64,000 bases of DNA from Gordonibacter sp. An230 (lineage in GTDB: Bacteria > Actinomycetota > Coriobacteriia > Coriobacteriales > Eggerthellaceae), in assembly GCF_002159915.1 (NCBI RefSeq), contig NZ_NFJP01000014.1, positions 28,352 through 92,351 of the forward strand, read 5' to 3'. Of the stretch, positions 45,801-60,800 are shown one piece after another. The notes below the pieces were generated by a model. The model saw only the letters and a list, made by a program, of their open reading frames with translations, ran no database searches and was not told where the DNA came from. Position numbers and translations under genes: made by a program. The stretch's first letter is position 1. Each line of letters opens with the position of its first letter.

Positions 45801-48800
45801 GGCGGCGAGCGGCTACAACGTGAACGCGGCCCAGAAGCTGGGCTACGTTCCCGGCGAGCAGTTCTGGTACAAGGACACGTTGCGCAATGTGAAGAAGGGC
45901 ACGAACCCCGGTGTCGACGAGCTTCAGGGAGAGCTGTACAATCCCGTGATCTACGAGCGCATTCCCACGCGGTACCTGAAAGCGCTCGGTGGCGAGGAGC
46001 TTACTGCCGAGTATCTGCAGCAGCAGCTTGCCTCGCGCATTCGTTGGACCGATGCGAGCGGGGCGTCGGTGTATGACGAGCGCACGAATGGCATGGTCTT
46101 GCAGGTGACCGCGGTTGATCAGGGCAACGCTTCCGACTTCGGCGGTGCGATGGTGTATCCGCGCTCGATGCAGGCGTACAACGCAGATCAGAGAGGCAAG
46201 CCGTTCTCCGATCTCGATCCGCGCGTATCGGGCGTGAGCGAAGAGACCGATTTCACGCTGTTCGCCATCACATGGGCGCCGACGTCTGAAGGAGAGGGCG
46301 GGAGCCTTCTTCCCGACGAGCAAGGGGAGCTCTTCCCCGCCGACGACGTGCGTCCCGGTAACACGCGCATGGAAGTGGGCGACACCATCGAGCTGTGGTT
46401 CCCCGTGAACGCGGCTCTCGACGGTTTGCCGCAGGTGTATGTGGATCTAGGCGATGGTTCGGCCACGGGCACTGCGGGTCAGGAACCCGCGTACTTCCCG
46501 CGCGTGGGCGAGTACTACTCGAATTACGGCACCGCCAAGCGCGTGAACCCCATTGCAAACGGCTCCTTCGGCGACGTGGACCCTGCCAAGCCGGTGCAGC
46601 GCGTGGACAACTCGGGGGCGCTCATGGACATGGACGCGCTCATGCACGACGCTGCGTTCTCGGGGGATCGTGCCGAGAAGACCGATCTGTGGGAGATGTT
46701 CGACGGATCGCTCACCTACATTCCCGGATCGAGCGACACATCGTCTTCCGGTTCGGGATACGGCAAGAGCGGTATGAACCGCGTCTATCTCGACGAGGAC
46801 GCGAAGACCGCGCGCAACATGCAGGGGGTGCGCTACACCCCTCAGCCTAGAAGCGGCACGGTGTCGGTGGCGTCGGCGCAGCTGCCGGGCGACACGCGGT
46901 ACGGCACGCCCTCGGACAACGGCAGCGCGTTCGGGCAGCAGGATGAATACGTGCGCGACTACTATCTGTTCGTCACCAAACCCCGCACCCAAGGCGACAC
47001 ATCGAACCCCACCGAGCGCTGGGGCAGCGACACGCCCTTGGTGTGGTCGGAGACTCGCGTGCATTTGCAGAAGGCGTGGCTCGCCACGGCCAGCGACTTC
47101 ATTCCCAAAAACGAAGCCGGCAATTACAAGTCGACGCGCAAATACGAAGCGGGCCTCGATCCGCACGAGACATGGTACGACAGCGGGGTTTCGAACGAAT
47201 CGCATTACATATGGAAGAACAAGGGCGTGGTGTACGGGCGCTATGCCACCACGTTGCAATACGGCCAGGATTTCACCACGCGTCTGCAGGCGTTGAACTA
47301 CGGCGACCGCACGTTGGATGGCGTCGAGTTCCTCTACACCATGCCGCGCGGCGTGGAGCCGCTCATGAAAGACGGCAAGGTGGACGTGTCCGCCTCGGTG
47401 CTGGCGAGCGTCGGCAACCCATCGGGTTTCGATAGCGATCCGCAGGCACATGAGTCGTGGACGAGCATCAGTCCGGAGGACGTCGAGGTGGAAGTGGTGC
47501 AGACGCCCTACGGCGACTACCAAGGATACGATGCCCCTAGCGATCCGCAAGATCCGGCACGTTACCGCCAAGGCGCCAAACCGGTGAACGACGATTTGTC
47601 CGCCGACACGAGCGAGTCGACCTACGAGAGCGTGAGGGCGCAGGAGGCCGATATCCATAGCGAGTCGTACGCGGAAAGCTCGCAGCCATGGGTGTTGAAG
47701 ATCACGGTCAAAAGCGATCTGGGGAAATGGTTCGGACGCGCCATCGACACCGCTTCGCACAACACCGCCGATGCCGACGGTTACTCCGACGGCGGCTACA
47801 AGATCAACGTGGACATTGCCTCGCACGTGTTCGCGAACAACATGAACGGCGCATGGTACGACCGCGTGCTGACGCGTCCCTGCGACGTGCGGGAGGCGAC
47901 CGGCGCCGACACGGCGTCGGGTGAACTGCCCAGCAAGTCGAGCGCTTACTACCAGCTGTTCGACGTGGATCATTTCGAGGGTCGCAATGCCGACAGCTCC
48001 ATGAGGGACCTCCAGGTGTTCGGCATGGACTGGATGTTCAGCATGCGGTATCAGACCTCCTCAGGCTCTTGGCTCAATTCCAAATGGGATCTAACGTATG
48101 GTTCGCCCAACATGCCCTCGGTGGATGGCTACACCGTGCAGAACAACACGATGGTGGTAACCGACGAGGCTCCGATGGGCGAGAAGGCCGTCAATGGCGC
48201 TGACGGCGTGGCCTGGGACAAAGCGTACAAGGACGGCACGTCGCCGTATGCGCAGACGGGCACCCGCGCCCTCATGCGCAAGCCGCTTGTGCGCACATGG
48301 AACAGCATGGGGGCCGATGGCGTGACCGGGCCCTCCTCCGATTACTATCTTGCGCTCGAGGACGCGGGTCAGCTGAACGTCCATGTGGAGAACCGCTATT
48401 GGTGGGACTCGTACGCCTATAGCGACGAAGAGGGCGGATACGAGCGGCGCTATCACAACTACGCGATGGACGGCGGTCAGAGGGGCGATCTGGTTTTGCC
48501 CGAGGTCACCGTGGTGCTGCCCTACGGTGTCGCTCCGCGCAAGGCGTCAACCGGCATGCCGTTCTCATTCACGCCCGATGTTCCCCAGCCGATGGCATCC
48601 GAGGATTGGAACCTGGCTTACACGCTCAACGCCACCGCCGACACGCGCGACCAGGTGGCGCAAAACGAGCCGGCCGAGCAAAAGGACGCCGATTTCGATG
48701 CTGTGGTTACCTACGAGCTGGTGACGCCCGAGGACGGCGGCGAGCCGGAGTACCGCTTCGTCGTGCGCTTCTCAGCGAAGGGCGGCGATGCGAACGACTA

Positions 48801-51800
48801 TGCGACCAGCGCGTCGCAAAACGATGTGCTGGAGGGCTATGGCACCACCGCCGGCAACACCGATCAGCGCATCGTGTCGGGCGGCATGGACACGTTCAAG
48901 TTCGACATCGTGGCCTATGACGAGCCGAAGAGGGTCGAAGGGAAGGACGAGACGACCCGCACTTTCCAAAACGTTCGCACCTACGTGGCCAGCGGGATGC
49001 ACGGCTATGACTTCCTGCAGGACACCGACATCAGCGGCAATCCTTATACGGTGGGCGCACCAGCGCGCTGGCGTGCGAATCGCGTGAACGACTGGGAGCA
49101 TGACAAGCGCCTCGATGCGCAGCAAGCCTGCTACTGCCCGGAGAGGAGCGGTGGCGATTACTCCGATCTGGGCAACAACCACATAGACGACGATCCCGAC
49201 ATCGAAAACGGCGTGACGGTGGGCGTGATCCCCTACGATGCGATGTCCGATGGCGCGCAGACCCGCGAAGGGTTCCCCACCAGCACCCTGCCGGGATTCA
49301 ACGGATTCTACACCGAGCTTGCCAGCATGACGCCCATCTCGAACGTGATGAACGGCAAGGAGGTCGCGACCAACAAGGAGCCGATCGACTGCACGAACGC
49401 CGGCATGCCGCTTGAGGACTACGCGTTTAACGGGGACAAAGCGCTTTCCATCGAAGGCACGCAGGGCCTTAACCGCAACGATGGCGCGGTGACGGCAGAC
49501 GGATTCGCGCGCAAAGCGACGGGAAGGGCCGATCAGCGTCCCGACGAAGGCGTGTATTCGGCGTTGAAGCTGCGGGCGCAGTATCCGTCGATGTGGGCCG
49601 AATACGAAGTGGAGGCCGATCCTGCCGATCGTCCCACCGATGCCGACGGCGAGGTGCCCGAATCCGGTCCCTCCGCGTCTACGGGCGAGGGCGCCATCGA
49701 GGACGAAGTGCTCGATGCCGACGGCGGCAAGACCGGCGAGGACGAGAAGTCGTGGGAATACTCGGACGAGGTATGGTTCGCCTCTTCGGTGACCAACGGG
49801 CTGCCCGACGGCGCCACGCTGGCTCAGAAGGGCGATGTCAAGCATGCGAAGCTGGTGTTCTCCTTCCGTCTGCCGCGTCAGGTGACCTTCTATGGCGGGG
49901 ATGCGCTGACCGATGCCGCCACCGGGGACGGGATGACGAACTACGCGGATTACGACGGCGACGACTATCCCTTCTACGTGGAGCGCTCCTACACCGATCG
50001 CCATAACGGCAACACGCGTTCTTACGAGAAGCTCACGCCGAAGGATCTGCGAAAGCTGGGTTGGACGGTGAAGATCACCACGCAGCCCGACTGGGGTGAG
50101 AACTCGTACAGCCAAGGCGACTACGCCAAGCCCGACCAGGACGATCCGGGCGACATGCCCGACGATCCCACGGTGAAGCCCTTCGATCACGAAGGCGAGC
50201 GGGTCGTTATCGAGCTGGCGCCGCCCGACGATGCCTCCGACGAGGAGTTCGAAACCTACAATACGCTGCTCGAGGCGTACTGGAAGGGCGTGCGCGCCGA
50301 CGGCTTCTTCGGTGTGGACGATAAGGTGACTTTGAAGCTGCGTTGCCGCATCGACAACACAGGCGGCGTCGACGATGCCATCGAAGGCCAGGCGGAGACC
50401 TATCGGGAGCAGCTCGAGCAGTTCCGGACATGGCACGCGGCGGCCTCCGAGGCCTACGTGACCACGCATGAGCGTGCGGGCGAGTGGCTTGCGACGGAAG
50501 CCGGCTGGACGCATCTTTACGCCGATGGGCGCACGGACTCCAAGAACGTGCGGCCGGCCGAGGCGACAGGCGACGTGACGGTGGTGGATTTCGCCGCCCA
50601 GAACGCCGATCGCTTCACCTACAACCGCCGAGCGCAGGATAGCGCTGAGCAGGTGGATGACGGCGGCACGCCCGACGATCCCACCGACGACGTGGTCACG
50701 CCCGCGGTCGACTACGACAACGACGGCGTGTTCGACGACCTTTACACCACGGCGACGTCGGGCACGTTCAAGATCCGCAAGCCCAGCGTGAGCGTGCGCG
50801 CCGATACCGTGCTGCCGCGCCGCCTGGTGGTCGATCCCGACTTCGGAGTGTCCATCGCCGACGATTCGTATCAAGGCGGCAACAACGAATTCATGGTGAC
50901 GCAGGCCATCAACACGGGCGCTGCGGTGAACAGCTTTGTGCTGGACTGGCAGGTGCCGTACTGGGCGACGCTGGCCGGGACGACCGACACTCCGTTCGGC
51001 GATCCTGCCAAGCCCACCGCGCGCACGCAGCCCAACGTCGTTACCGCCAGCTCCGGCGTGTGGGAGGTTCCCGATGCCGAGTGGAGCGCTTATGTGAACG
51101 AGGCTGGCGAACCCTGCGACGCGTCTGCCGAAGGCGCACGTCGCGCCCCCGACGCCGAGCCGGAAAACGAGGCGGCCGAAACCGAGATGCGGCTGCGCGT
51201 CTATGTGTTCGCTCGCGTGACCAGCCACGAACCTTCCGAGCATCCCAACGGCTTCGAAGAGCAGAACGGGCCGGAATACATTGATCATGAGAACTTCGCC
51301 TTGCCCGGCATGGACGCCGATCGCGACTACTGGTACGGCGAGGACGACGCGGAAGGCGACGGGAACAACGCCGACGTCGAGCAGGGCACCTGGATTCAGG
51401 TGGGCGATCCGAACGGCTACGCGGTGGCCGACAAGCAGAATTGCCAGATCGACCTCGAGGGGTGCCGCGAGGGCGACCAGGATATCCGCCAGATCCGCTG
51501 GGTGGTGAAAGCGGGCGATCTCGATGACGCCGCCGCCTCCATCGAGACGCCGGTTCCCCACGGGTTCCGCCTCGACGTGGACGCAGTGCCCTTCGACGGC
51601 ACGAACGACGAGACGGTGGCGGCCACCACGGGCGACCAGGAGGCCGACGATCTCGATCCGGCGCGCGTGAACATAGGCTGGGAATGGCAGAAAGACGAGC
51701 CGGGCGAGGATCCCGACGGCGACGGCAGCATCTACCGCTACGACGACGCGGGTCGCAAGCTGCTGGTGTCCGAGGCGCCCATGCCCGACTCCGTGAAGAA

Positions 51801-54800
51801 CAACGGGCTTTTGGTGGTGTGCCAAACCTATTTGCTGGAGGATCTGCACGCCTTGTCGGACCGTCCGCTTTACGACGCGAAGCTGAGCGGCGGCGAAGTT
51901 GTGCCGTTTGAGGGCGGAGAAGAGCGTGAGGATGAGGGTGGATCCTCGTCGCTTTCCCCGCATCTGAACCATTTCGTGAGCGCGGTGCCGCGCTACGACG
52001 ACACGAAGTACGTCGAGACGGAGCGTTCGCGCGCCGGCTTCTATCGCAGCGAAGAGCTGCCTTATCTGAAGTTCGAGATCACGCAGGCGTATTTCAGCGG
52101 GTCGGGAGGCACCTCGTACGCATGGTCGACCGCCAGGCCCCTCATCGATATGGGCACCTCGCGGATGATGCGGTTCAGCCTGAAGCTGACCAACCTCTCG
52201 CCCGAGCAGCTCGAGACGCTCAACCGTGCCGACGACAGCTCCAAAGTGGACTTCTGCACCAATCCGCAGCTGTCCACGATGCTGCCGTTCGTCGAGGGGT
52301 TCGGCGCCGCGGGAGCCATGAGCGACGAGACGTTCAAGTATGTTGATGCACAAGAGGCGGCCAGTTCCGATTGTCCGTTGAACCTGGGCTACGAGACTGA
52401 GGCGAAATACGAAAAGCAGCCTGTGCTGGATGACGAAGGGAACCCCGTCTACGACGATGAGGGCAACCAGATCTTCCAAGATGTGCTGGTGCAGGCCGCC
52501 CCGAACCTAGACGATGCCACGCCTTTGTGGTCGTATCGCGTGGTGGACGTCTCCGACGATCTCGAAACTGAGGAAACTGTGCCCGCTGCCGAAGCCGACC
52601 TGGGTATCCCGTACGAGGAGCCTGGCATCGGAAAGGGCTTGCTCGTCGAGGACAAGCTGGGCTCCATCGAAAGCGAGTACAATCGCAAGTTCATGAATTG
52701 GCGATTCTCCAAGAAGTGGAGCGGCGGGGCCTCAGACGGCCAGGACGACGAGGATTCGATCATGCGCGGCAGGCTCGAACAGGGGCAGGCCGTGGTGGTG
52801 GACTTCATGATGCCCTTGAGCGAAGGTGCTAATGCGGCCATGTCGAACGACATGCTGTCAACTTCGGGGTACGGCTTCAAAGAGGGCGCGTACAACGCTT
52901 ATGTGCCCAGCCCGAACGATCCGGGCGATGCGGCCGACTTTGCGGGCAAGATTGGCCTGGAGCACGATTCGCGCGATGTGAACCTAGACGGCATGACCGA
53001 CCAGAAGATGATCGCGCAACGCCTCGATGCCATCGGGTTTGTGGCTAACGAGGATCTGAGGCAGTCGAAGCTGTCTTCCAGCCAAATCGACACGGGCTTC
53101 AGCAAGGACGCGAACGGTCCGGTGGCGGTGCCCGAGGGCACTTCGTACACGTACGAGACCGCAGCGGTGAACACCGGTCTGGACGAGAACTACGAGCGCA
53201 ACTACGTGCGCACTGTGCTGTACGACGTACTGCCGTTCCTAGGGGATACGGAGGTGAAGAACACCCAGAACGGCGAGCCGGTCCGGCGCGAATCGCAGTG
53301 GAACGGTTGGCTGCAGGATCTCGACTCCGTCAAGATGATTCAGTTCAGCAGCATGGACGCTGCCGGCGACGGCAACGATCAGGGACGCGTGCTGTCCGAC
53401 GACGAGGCCACGATCTGGGTCGGCCCCATCGCCACGCAGGGCGACACGCTGGTCCCGCTGACCGAGGACAAGGTGCCGCTGCTGAACGATATGCCCGACG
53501 ACACCACGCGAACCACGTGGTTCAACGAGCGGCGCGATGCTGCGACCGGACCCGATAAGCTGCGGCAGGACAACTTCGTTCCGCTCGAGGAGCTGAAGGC
53601 GTATTGCGCCGCGCATCCCGACGAAGCCGATAAGCTGACGAAGGCAGTTCGCGCCCTTTGGGGCCAGGTGAACGAGGATACGATCTATGTGCCGCGCCAG
53701 GGTTCGGTGAAACTGGTGTACGATCTGCGCGCTCCGCTAAACCTGCCCAAGTACGTGGGCGATCTGACGGGCGATCCGTCTTACGATTTGGACAACGATC
53801 CGGAGAACCCCGATCAGAACCCCGGATTCGACGACCGTTTGGCCGAAACGGTGCAGTGGAACACGTTCGTGAGCCGCGTGAACCGCAATGGAGCGAGCGA
53901 GGAGTCGGACAGGACGGCCTCGCTCATAGAGAACGTGACGGCGGGCGCTTTCGTCGACGCGCCCGAAGAGCGCGGCTACATCGGCGATTACGTGTGGATC
54001 GATCCCGATTGGGACGGATTGCAAAACGATACCGAAGGCGAGGAGGCGACGGATCTTCTAGGGCGGGCCACCACCTATCACCGTGCGGGCAACGGACGCT
54101 ACCTGCTGGCCACCGACAAGGTGATCGATCCTGACACCGGTGCGTGGACCGGGCTGTTCGGAGACGGCGAGCCGGTCGCTCCTCTGTACCGTGACGTTGA
54201 CTACGATTCCGAGCCCGAGGATCCGGGTGTGAACGGTGTGAAGGTGGAGCTGCTCAACGAGTACGGCTTGCCAGTGAACCGCGATGGCGAGGCGGTGGCG
54301 CAGGTCAACGACGAGTGGACCAACAACGAGGACCGCTGGGTGGTGTGCGATCCCGAGACGGGCGAGCCCATCCGCTACAGCGATCCGGGCGGCTACAAGG
54401 CGGCGGAAGCGGGCGGGCCCTACTCCTTCGTGACCGAGTCCGACTACTTCGGCAACCAGGGGTACTACATACTGTCCAATTTGGCGCCAGGCGCGTACAA
54501 GCTGCGGTTCACCTTCCCGAAGGAGTATGCCGACTACTCGCTGACCACGCGCGAGATAGGTCCCACTTCCGACGAGCTTGCGCAGTTGGGAGAGGACGAG
54601 TCTGCTTACACGCGCACGGGCATGGAGGTGGAGCGTGTTGCCGACGATCCGTCCACGTCCGACGTGGACGAGACGGCGCTTGTGGCCACCACCGTCGATC
54701 CCATCAAAGTGGAGCCGATGTCCTATGACGAGGAGGCGTTCTCGCAGGGGCTGACGAGCGATCCCGTGCATGCGGTCTACGACGCATGCATGACCAGTTA

Positions 54801-57800
54801 CGACGTGGGCATCGCGCGTCCGGTCACCTACGAGGGCACGGTGTACCGCGACGACATGTTGAAGTCGGGGCAGGAGGTTGATCCCGAGCAGATCAACGGC
54901 GTGTTGGACACCACCGGGCTCGACAAGGGCTCGCCCGACCCCATGCGCTCGGGGACGCCGAACGCCGAGAAGCGCCTAGGCGCCATGACCGTGGCCGCGC
55001 ACGAGTACGATCCCGCAACCGACGAGGTGGATCCCGAGCCGGCCATCGACGCCGAGGGCAACCCCGCAGTGTGCGAAACAGCTGCCGATCCCGATCCGGA
55101 TGCGGGCAATTTCTCGTTCCGTCTGAAAACGGGTCGCTACTATGTTGTGACTTGCGAAGATTCCACGGGAACGCGCCTTTTGAAGCCCACGCTGTACACT
55201 TGGGCCCAAGATCCGCTCGCTTATCCGGCCAACGAGTCGGACGTGTGGGACAACGACCTTCTCATTTCGGACGGAAGGGGCGTGACGCGGCCGTTCGAGG
55301 CCGTGGTGCCGGTGGATGGTTCGGGCTCGGCGGTGTACGAGGACCCCGCGAACCCGTGGAAGGGCTACAAGCACTATCGTAAGATGGCGCTGGGCTGGAT
55401 CGACGGCACCAAGGGCTATCTGGGCAACTACGTGTGGAACGACGCGAACTACGATGGCGTGCAGAACGCGCTCGAAGAAGGCGTGCAGAACGTGCCGGTG
55501 GTGCTGGAGCGGTACTGGTGGAATCCCGAGGCGGAGGTTGCTGAAAGCGGCGACGGCTCGACGGATGCGCGGGCTGCGGGCGGCGCATGGGAGCTCGTGC
55601 CCGACCAAGAGCCGCTGCGCGCCGAAACGACCATGGTCACGGGCGAGTACGTGTTCAAGAGCATTCCCACCTACGTGGCCGATCCGAACGCCGATCCGAG
55701 CATCCCCGAGGATGATCGCCGGAAGTTCTTGGCGGGCTATCGTCTGCGCATCGACCAGTCCGCGTTGGCGGCGCTCGAACGCGATTGGGGGGTCACGCTG
55801 CGTGCACGCGCGTTCTCCAGCGACGGCTCGCATGATCGCGAGCTGGATTCCGACGCGAGCACGCAGGCGGTTGTCGGCTCGGTCGACGGCGAAAACGCTT
55901 ACTATTTGAACGAGGAGGGTTCGCTTGAGGGGGCAAGCACTTCATTCGATTCGATGATCGTCATCGCGGGCGGGCGGACGGACCAAAGCGTCGCCGAGAA
56001 CGTGGTTGCCATCGAGCGCGACGGACAGAAGCTCGAGTACGATCTGTCGAACGCTCAACGCGTGGACGAATGGGACGTGGGGCTGGTGGAAGTGCCCGTC
56101 TCGCAGATCTCCGGCCGCGTGTGGAACGACGTGAACTACGATGGTTTGCAGGCGCGCGATGAGAACGGCGCATGGGACGAATCCGAGCCGGGCATCGCAG
56201 GCCAGCAGGTGAACTTGACGCAGTGGTACTTCGATCCCGAGAGGACGAACGAAGCCGATGGCGGAAGCCATTGGTTCCAGAACGCGTCGTTCGGGGCCGA
56301 TGCGCGCACGACCGGGATTGTCACCGGCGGCACGGCATCCAACGGCGTGGTGTCGGTGCGCACTTCCGATGATGGCTCCTATGTGTTCGACAATCTGCCG
56401 ACGGCTTACACGGCGTCAGACGGCGGGCACTATCTTGCGGCCTACCGCGTGTCGCTCGAAGAGCTGAACCGCGACGAGTCCGGCACGTGGCTGCTGACGC
56501 GCTACCACAAGGGCGAGGCGGCCGGCGATGAGAAGCTCGATTCCGACGTTGCCGACCCGACGACGCTCGCCATTACCGATCGGGAGGGCTTCGACGCCTC
56601 CGATCGGAATGCGGGCACACGTCCGCTTGACGGCCAGGTGATCGTGGCGGGCAAGGTGTCCGCCGACAAGCAGGATCCTGCGCAAGCTTCGCAGGTGACA
56701 GTGCCTGCCGCCGAAGCGCCTGATAGCCAAGAGACCAGCTACGACTGGCTTGAGGCGCGTGTGAACGACGAAGGCGCGGCCCAGGTGGACGGTGGCGACG
56801 TGGGGCAGCTGGCCCCGCCCATGCGGAGCATCGTAGGCATGGTGTGGAACGATGCCGACTTCGACGGCGTGCAGGATCTGGCGGCCGATGTCGAGACCGC
56901 GTCTGTCGAGAAGGGCCTGAACGGCGTGAGCGTGACGCTCGAGCGCTACGTGCCCGATCCGAATGACGACGACGGCGACGGAGACGGCTGGAAGCGTGAC
57001 GAGGCATGGGGCGATTGGGAAGCCTACGACGCCAATCCGTCTGCGGGTTTCGTCGGCCATCCCGAACACACGGTGCTCACGTCCAACGCCGCCGATGCGG
57101 TCGGCGAGGTGCACGACGGTGTGTACCGCTTCGACAACCTGCCCAGCCAAGGTCGCGACGGCGCGGGCGATCCGGTGGTGTACGCCTACCGCGTGCGCGC
57201 AACCGACATTCGCCTGCTCGATCATGCGCGCCCCGACAGCTTGATGGTGACTCGTTTGAAGCAGGGCGACGACCGATTCGCCGATTCGGATGCGCGTTTC
57301 GCCGACGGATACATGATGGATGTCGATGGCGGCGAATACGACGTGCTGCTTGACGAGCGCGACGCCGAATCGGAGTCTTGGAACATAGTGGAAAGGCTGC
57401 CTCACTCCTGCAATCCGAACCAGGCGGAGGCGGTGGCGCCCGACGAAGCGGGCTTGATCGCCTACGATCTGGCGAAGGGCGCGGATCGTGCGCATAATGA
57501 TGCGGGCGTGAAGGAGGTGCCCGTCCAGAAGATATCCGGAACGTTGTGGAACGATGCCGACCATGACGGCTTGATGGGCGATGACGAGGACGGGCTTGCG
57601 GGCAAGCGCGTGCTGCTCAAAGCGTGGCGCTTCGACGGGCAGGCGTGGCACCGCGCCGAGGATGCCGATGCCAGCGTGCTGACGCAGGCGGGGGCAGGCG
57701 GAGGTGCCGTCTCGGCGGGTGCGGGCTTTTTCGAGTTCGCCGGCTTGCCGACGCTGCTTCCCGGCGACGATGGCGCGCCGAACTTGGCGGGCTACACGCT

Positions 57801-60800
57801 GGAGGCGAGCGGCGATCCGGACGACGAAGGGCTTTCCGGTGCGGCGGTAACGCCGATGCAGATGGATACGCCCGATGCCGACGCGTCCAACTCCAAAGCG
57901 CATCGCGCAAGCGACGCCGCATGGGCTAACGGCGAGTTGGGGCTTGCTTATGAAGAAGGGTCGTATCCGTTACGCCGCCTCGATGACGACGGAGTGGATT
58001 CGGCCAAGCGGCTCGATGCGCGCATCGTGCTGGCTCAACCCGCCGCTGCACCCGATCCGGCCCGTGACACCACCTACGAGCTCGCTGGGTTCGACATGTC
58101 GGTCGGGCACGACGAAGGGGCTATGAACGGCGGCTTCTCGGCGCCTGACATGGGTGCGGCTGCCGGCGTGGTGTGGAGCGATGCCGATCGCGACGGACTG
58201 CGCGACGACGACGAGCAGCGCGTCGAGGGCGCGACGGTGTTCCTGACCCAGTGGTACTACGATCCAGATGCCGAGAATCCCGCCGATGGCAACAGCCATT
58301 GGTTCCAAAACGAGGCGTTCGCCGATGGAACGGCGGATGCCAACGCGGGCGCGCCGACGGGCGCGCGGGCGACGCGAACCGACTCCGATGGCGCGTATCT
58401 GTTCGAAGAGCTGCCCACGTTCATCGCCGTTTCCGCGGGCGATGATTTCCGGTTGGCGTCCTATCGGGCAAGCGTCGTTCTTGACGAGGGCAGCTACGCA
58501 ACGCGAATGCATATGGGCGGCGACGCCACGCGTGACTCCGACCTGTCGGTGTCGGTGCGCGCGGGCGATGCGTACGCTCTTGTCGACCGTTACGAGGGCG
58601 ATCCGGCTCGCGCCGATGGTGCGGTCATCGTTGCGAAGCCCCAGGAGGCCGGGGCGACGGTGTCGCCGTACGCGCAAGAATACGCGGGCGTCGTCTACGA
58701 CTTCGAGGCTTTGGCCGAGCCCCAGCGCGCGGGCGACGCAGGCCTGACCGAGGTGAGGCCCGCCGCCGTCGCAGGTGTGGTGTGGGATGACGCCGACGCC
58801 GACGGCGTGCGAGAAGAGGGGGAGCATCCCGTGGCTGGGGCCCGCCTCACGTTGGAAAGCTACGCATGGGTGCCCGATGCCGCCGAGCAGCGCGGCGGGC
58901 GGTGGGAGCGTGTGAACGCAGAGCCGATCAGGCAGGAGACGACCGCCGCCGACGGATCCTACTCCTTCGAGGTGCCCACCGCCGTGCCAGATCCCGACGA
59001 GCCGGGCGTACTGCGCTTGGCGGGTTACAAGGTGCGCATGAACGACGAGGACTATACGGCGCTGGGTGCGGTGGCCGTTACGGCCCGCCGCGCCACGCCC
59101 GATTCCACGGTCGATTCCGATTTGCGGGCGCAGCGCCAGGCGATGCCTGCTCCCGAGCAGGGGCGGGCGCGCTATCTCACCGACGACGATCAGTTCGTCG
59201 TGGTGGCAGGCGAGAGCGTGGGATCTCAGTACGAGGTGGAGGGCCCCGGCGGCATCGTGTACGACGTGCTCGACGGCTTCACGAACGACTGCTGGGATGC
59301 CGGAGTGGTGCAGGTGCCCACCGCCGCGCTCGAGGGCGTGGTGTGGCAGGACGACGATTTCGACGGCCTGCAGGATTTCGGCGAGGGAGAGCAGGGCATG
59401 TCCGGCCAGTTGCTGAACGTTGAGCAATGGTACGTCGCCTCTGACGGCGCTTGGACGCGCAATGCCCAGTTCGGCCATGGGCCGTGGGACGCGGTGACGG
59501 GCGGAGAGGCGAAGGATGGCGGCGTGGTGCAGGCGACGACCGGCGCCGATGGCCGTTGGAGGGTTGCCGGTCTGCCCACCGCGTGGGTCGATCCGCAGAC
59601 GGGCGAGGCGCACCTAGCGGCCTATCGCGTGCGTTTGGAGGACACGGCGCAGGGCCGCTTCCTCACGTCCTATCATGCCTTTGACGAGGCCGATCCCAAC
59701 CGAGACACCACGCTCGAGGATTCCGATGCCTCGATGCGCGGCGAGGATGGTTCGTTCTTGCTGCTTGACCGTGCGTCGTTCGATGCTGGCGATCCCCAGG
59801 CGGGCACGCGCCCGGACGGCCGCATTGTGCTGGCGGCTTTGGTTGGCGGGGCCATCGACGGCGTGACGGCGGAAAGCCCCGACGACGGGGAGACGTACCA
59901 TTTGCTGCGCCCGCAGGCGGAGACCCTGCCGGGCGGCGACGTGGGCGAGGTGCCCGAGCGTCCGGCCTCCATCGTGGGCGTGGTGTGGGAAGACGAGAAT
60001 CTCGACGGCGTCCAGGACGAGCGCGACGCGGCACCTGGCGGCGTGGCGCCGGGCGTGAACGGAGTGAGCGTGGCACTCGACCGCTTCGTGCCGTCGGAGG
60101 ACGGGGCCGCATGGGTGCCCGATCCCGCTTGGGAGGGCATGCAGGTCGCAACCGAAACCGGCATCGATGGCGAAGGCAGGCAAAGCGAGGGCGTCTACCG
60201 TTTCGACGGTTTGGCCGCCAGCGGTTACGACGAGCAGACCGGCGAGTGGTTCGCCTATGCTTACCGGGTGCGTCTAGCCGATCCCGAAAGCGTGCGGCAA
60301 GCGTGGCTGCAAAGCCCCGTGCGCGCCGAGGGCGTCGGCTCGTCCGACAACTCGGATGCCGACACGACCGGTTCGCTCATGTTGAGCGACGGCGAGTACA
60401 CGGTGCTGCTGGACGAGACGGATGCTTACACCGCCGACGACAACGTGCTGACGACGCCCGCCGCGGTTCCTGCGAGCCAGCTGGCGACGGACGGTGCGGC
60501 GTCGGCCACCTCGTTCGACAAGAGCGCGCCGCGCGACGCATCGGGCCGCGACGCTGGCTTGATGACGCCTCCGCAGGCGCGGCTTGCCGGCACGCTCTGG
60601 ATCGATGCCGACTACAACGGCTTGATCGACGCGGGTGAGGAGCCGTTGCCTGGCAAGACGGTGCGCTTGCGCGCCTATGTTCGCACCGAGGAGGGTTGGC
60701 AGCCCGCGCCTGAGTTCGACGATCAGCAGGATACCGACGCGTCGGGTCGCTTCGACTTCGATCCGCTGCCGGTTTCGGCGGCCTACGATGCCGACGGCGA

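Noticed and set aside
38503..52479. Very long antisense frames (894 and 1,235 codons) opposite the giant gene
   Set aside because: GC-rich third codon positions suppress stops on the opposite strand. Their products are His/Arg/Val-rich noise, and the + strand frame has signal peptide, modules and anchor.
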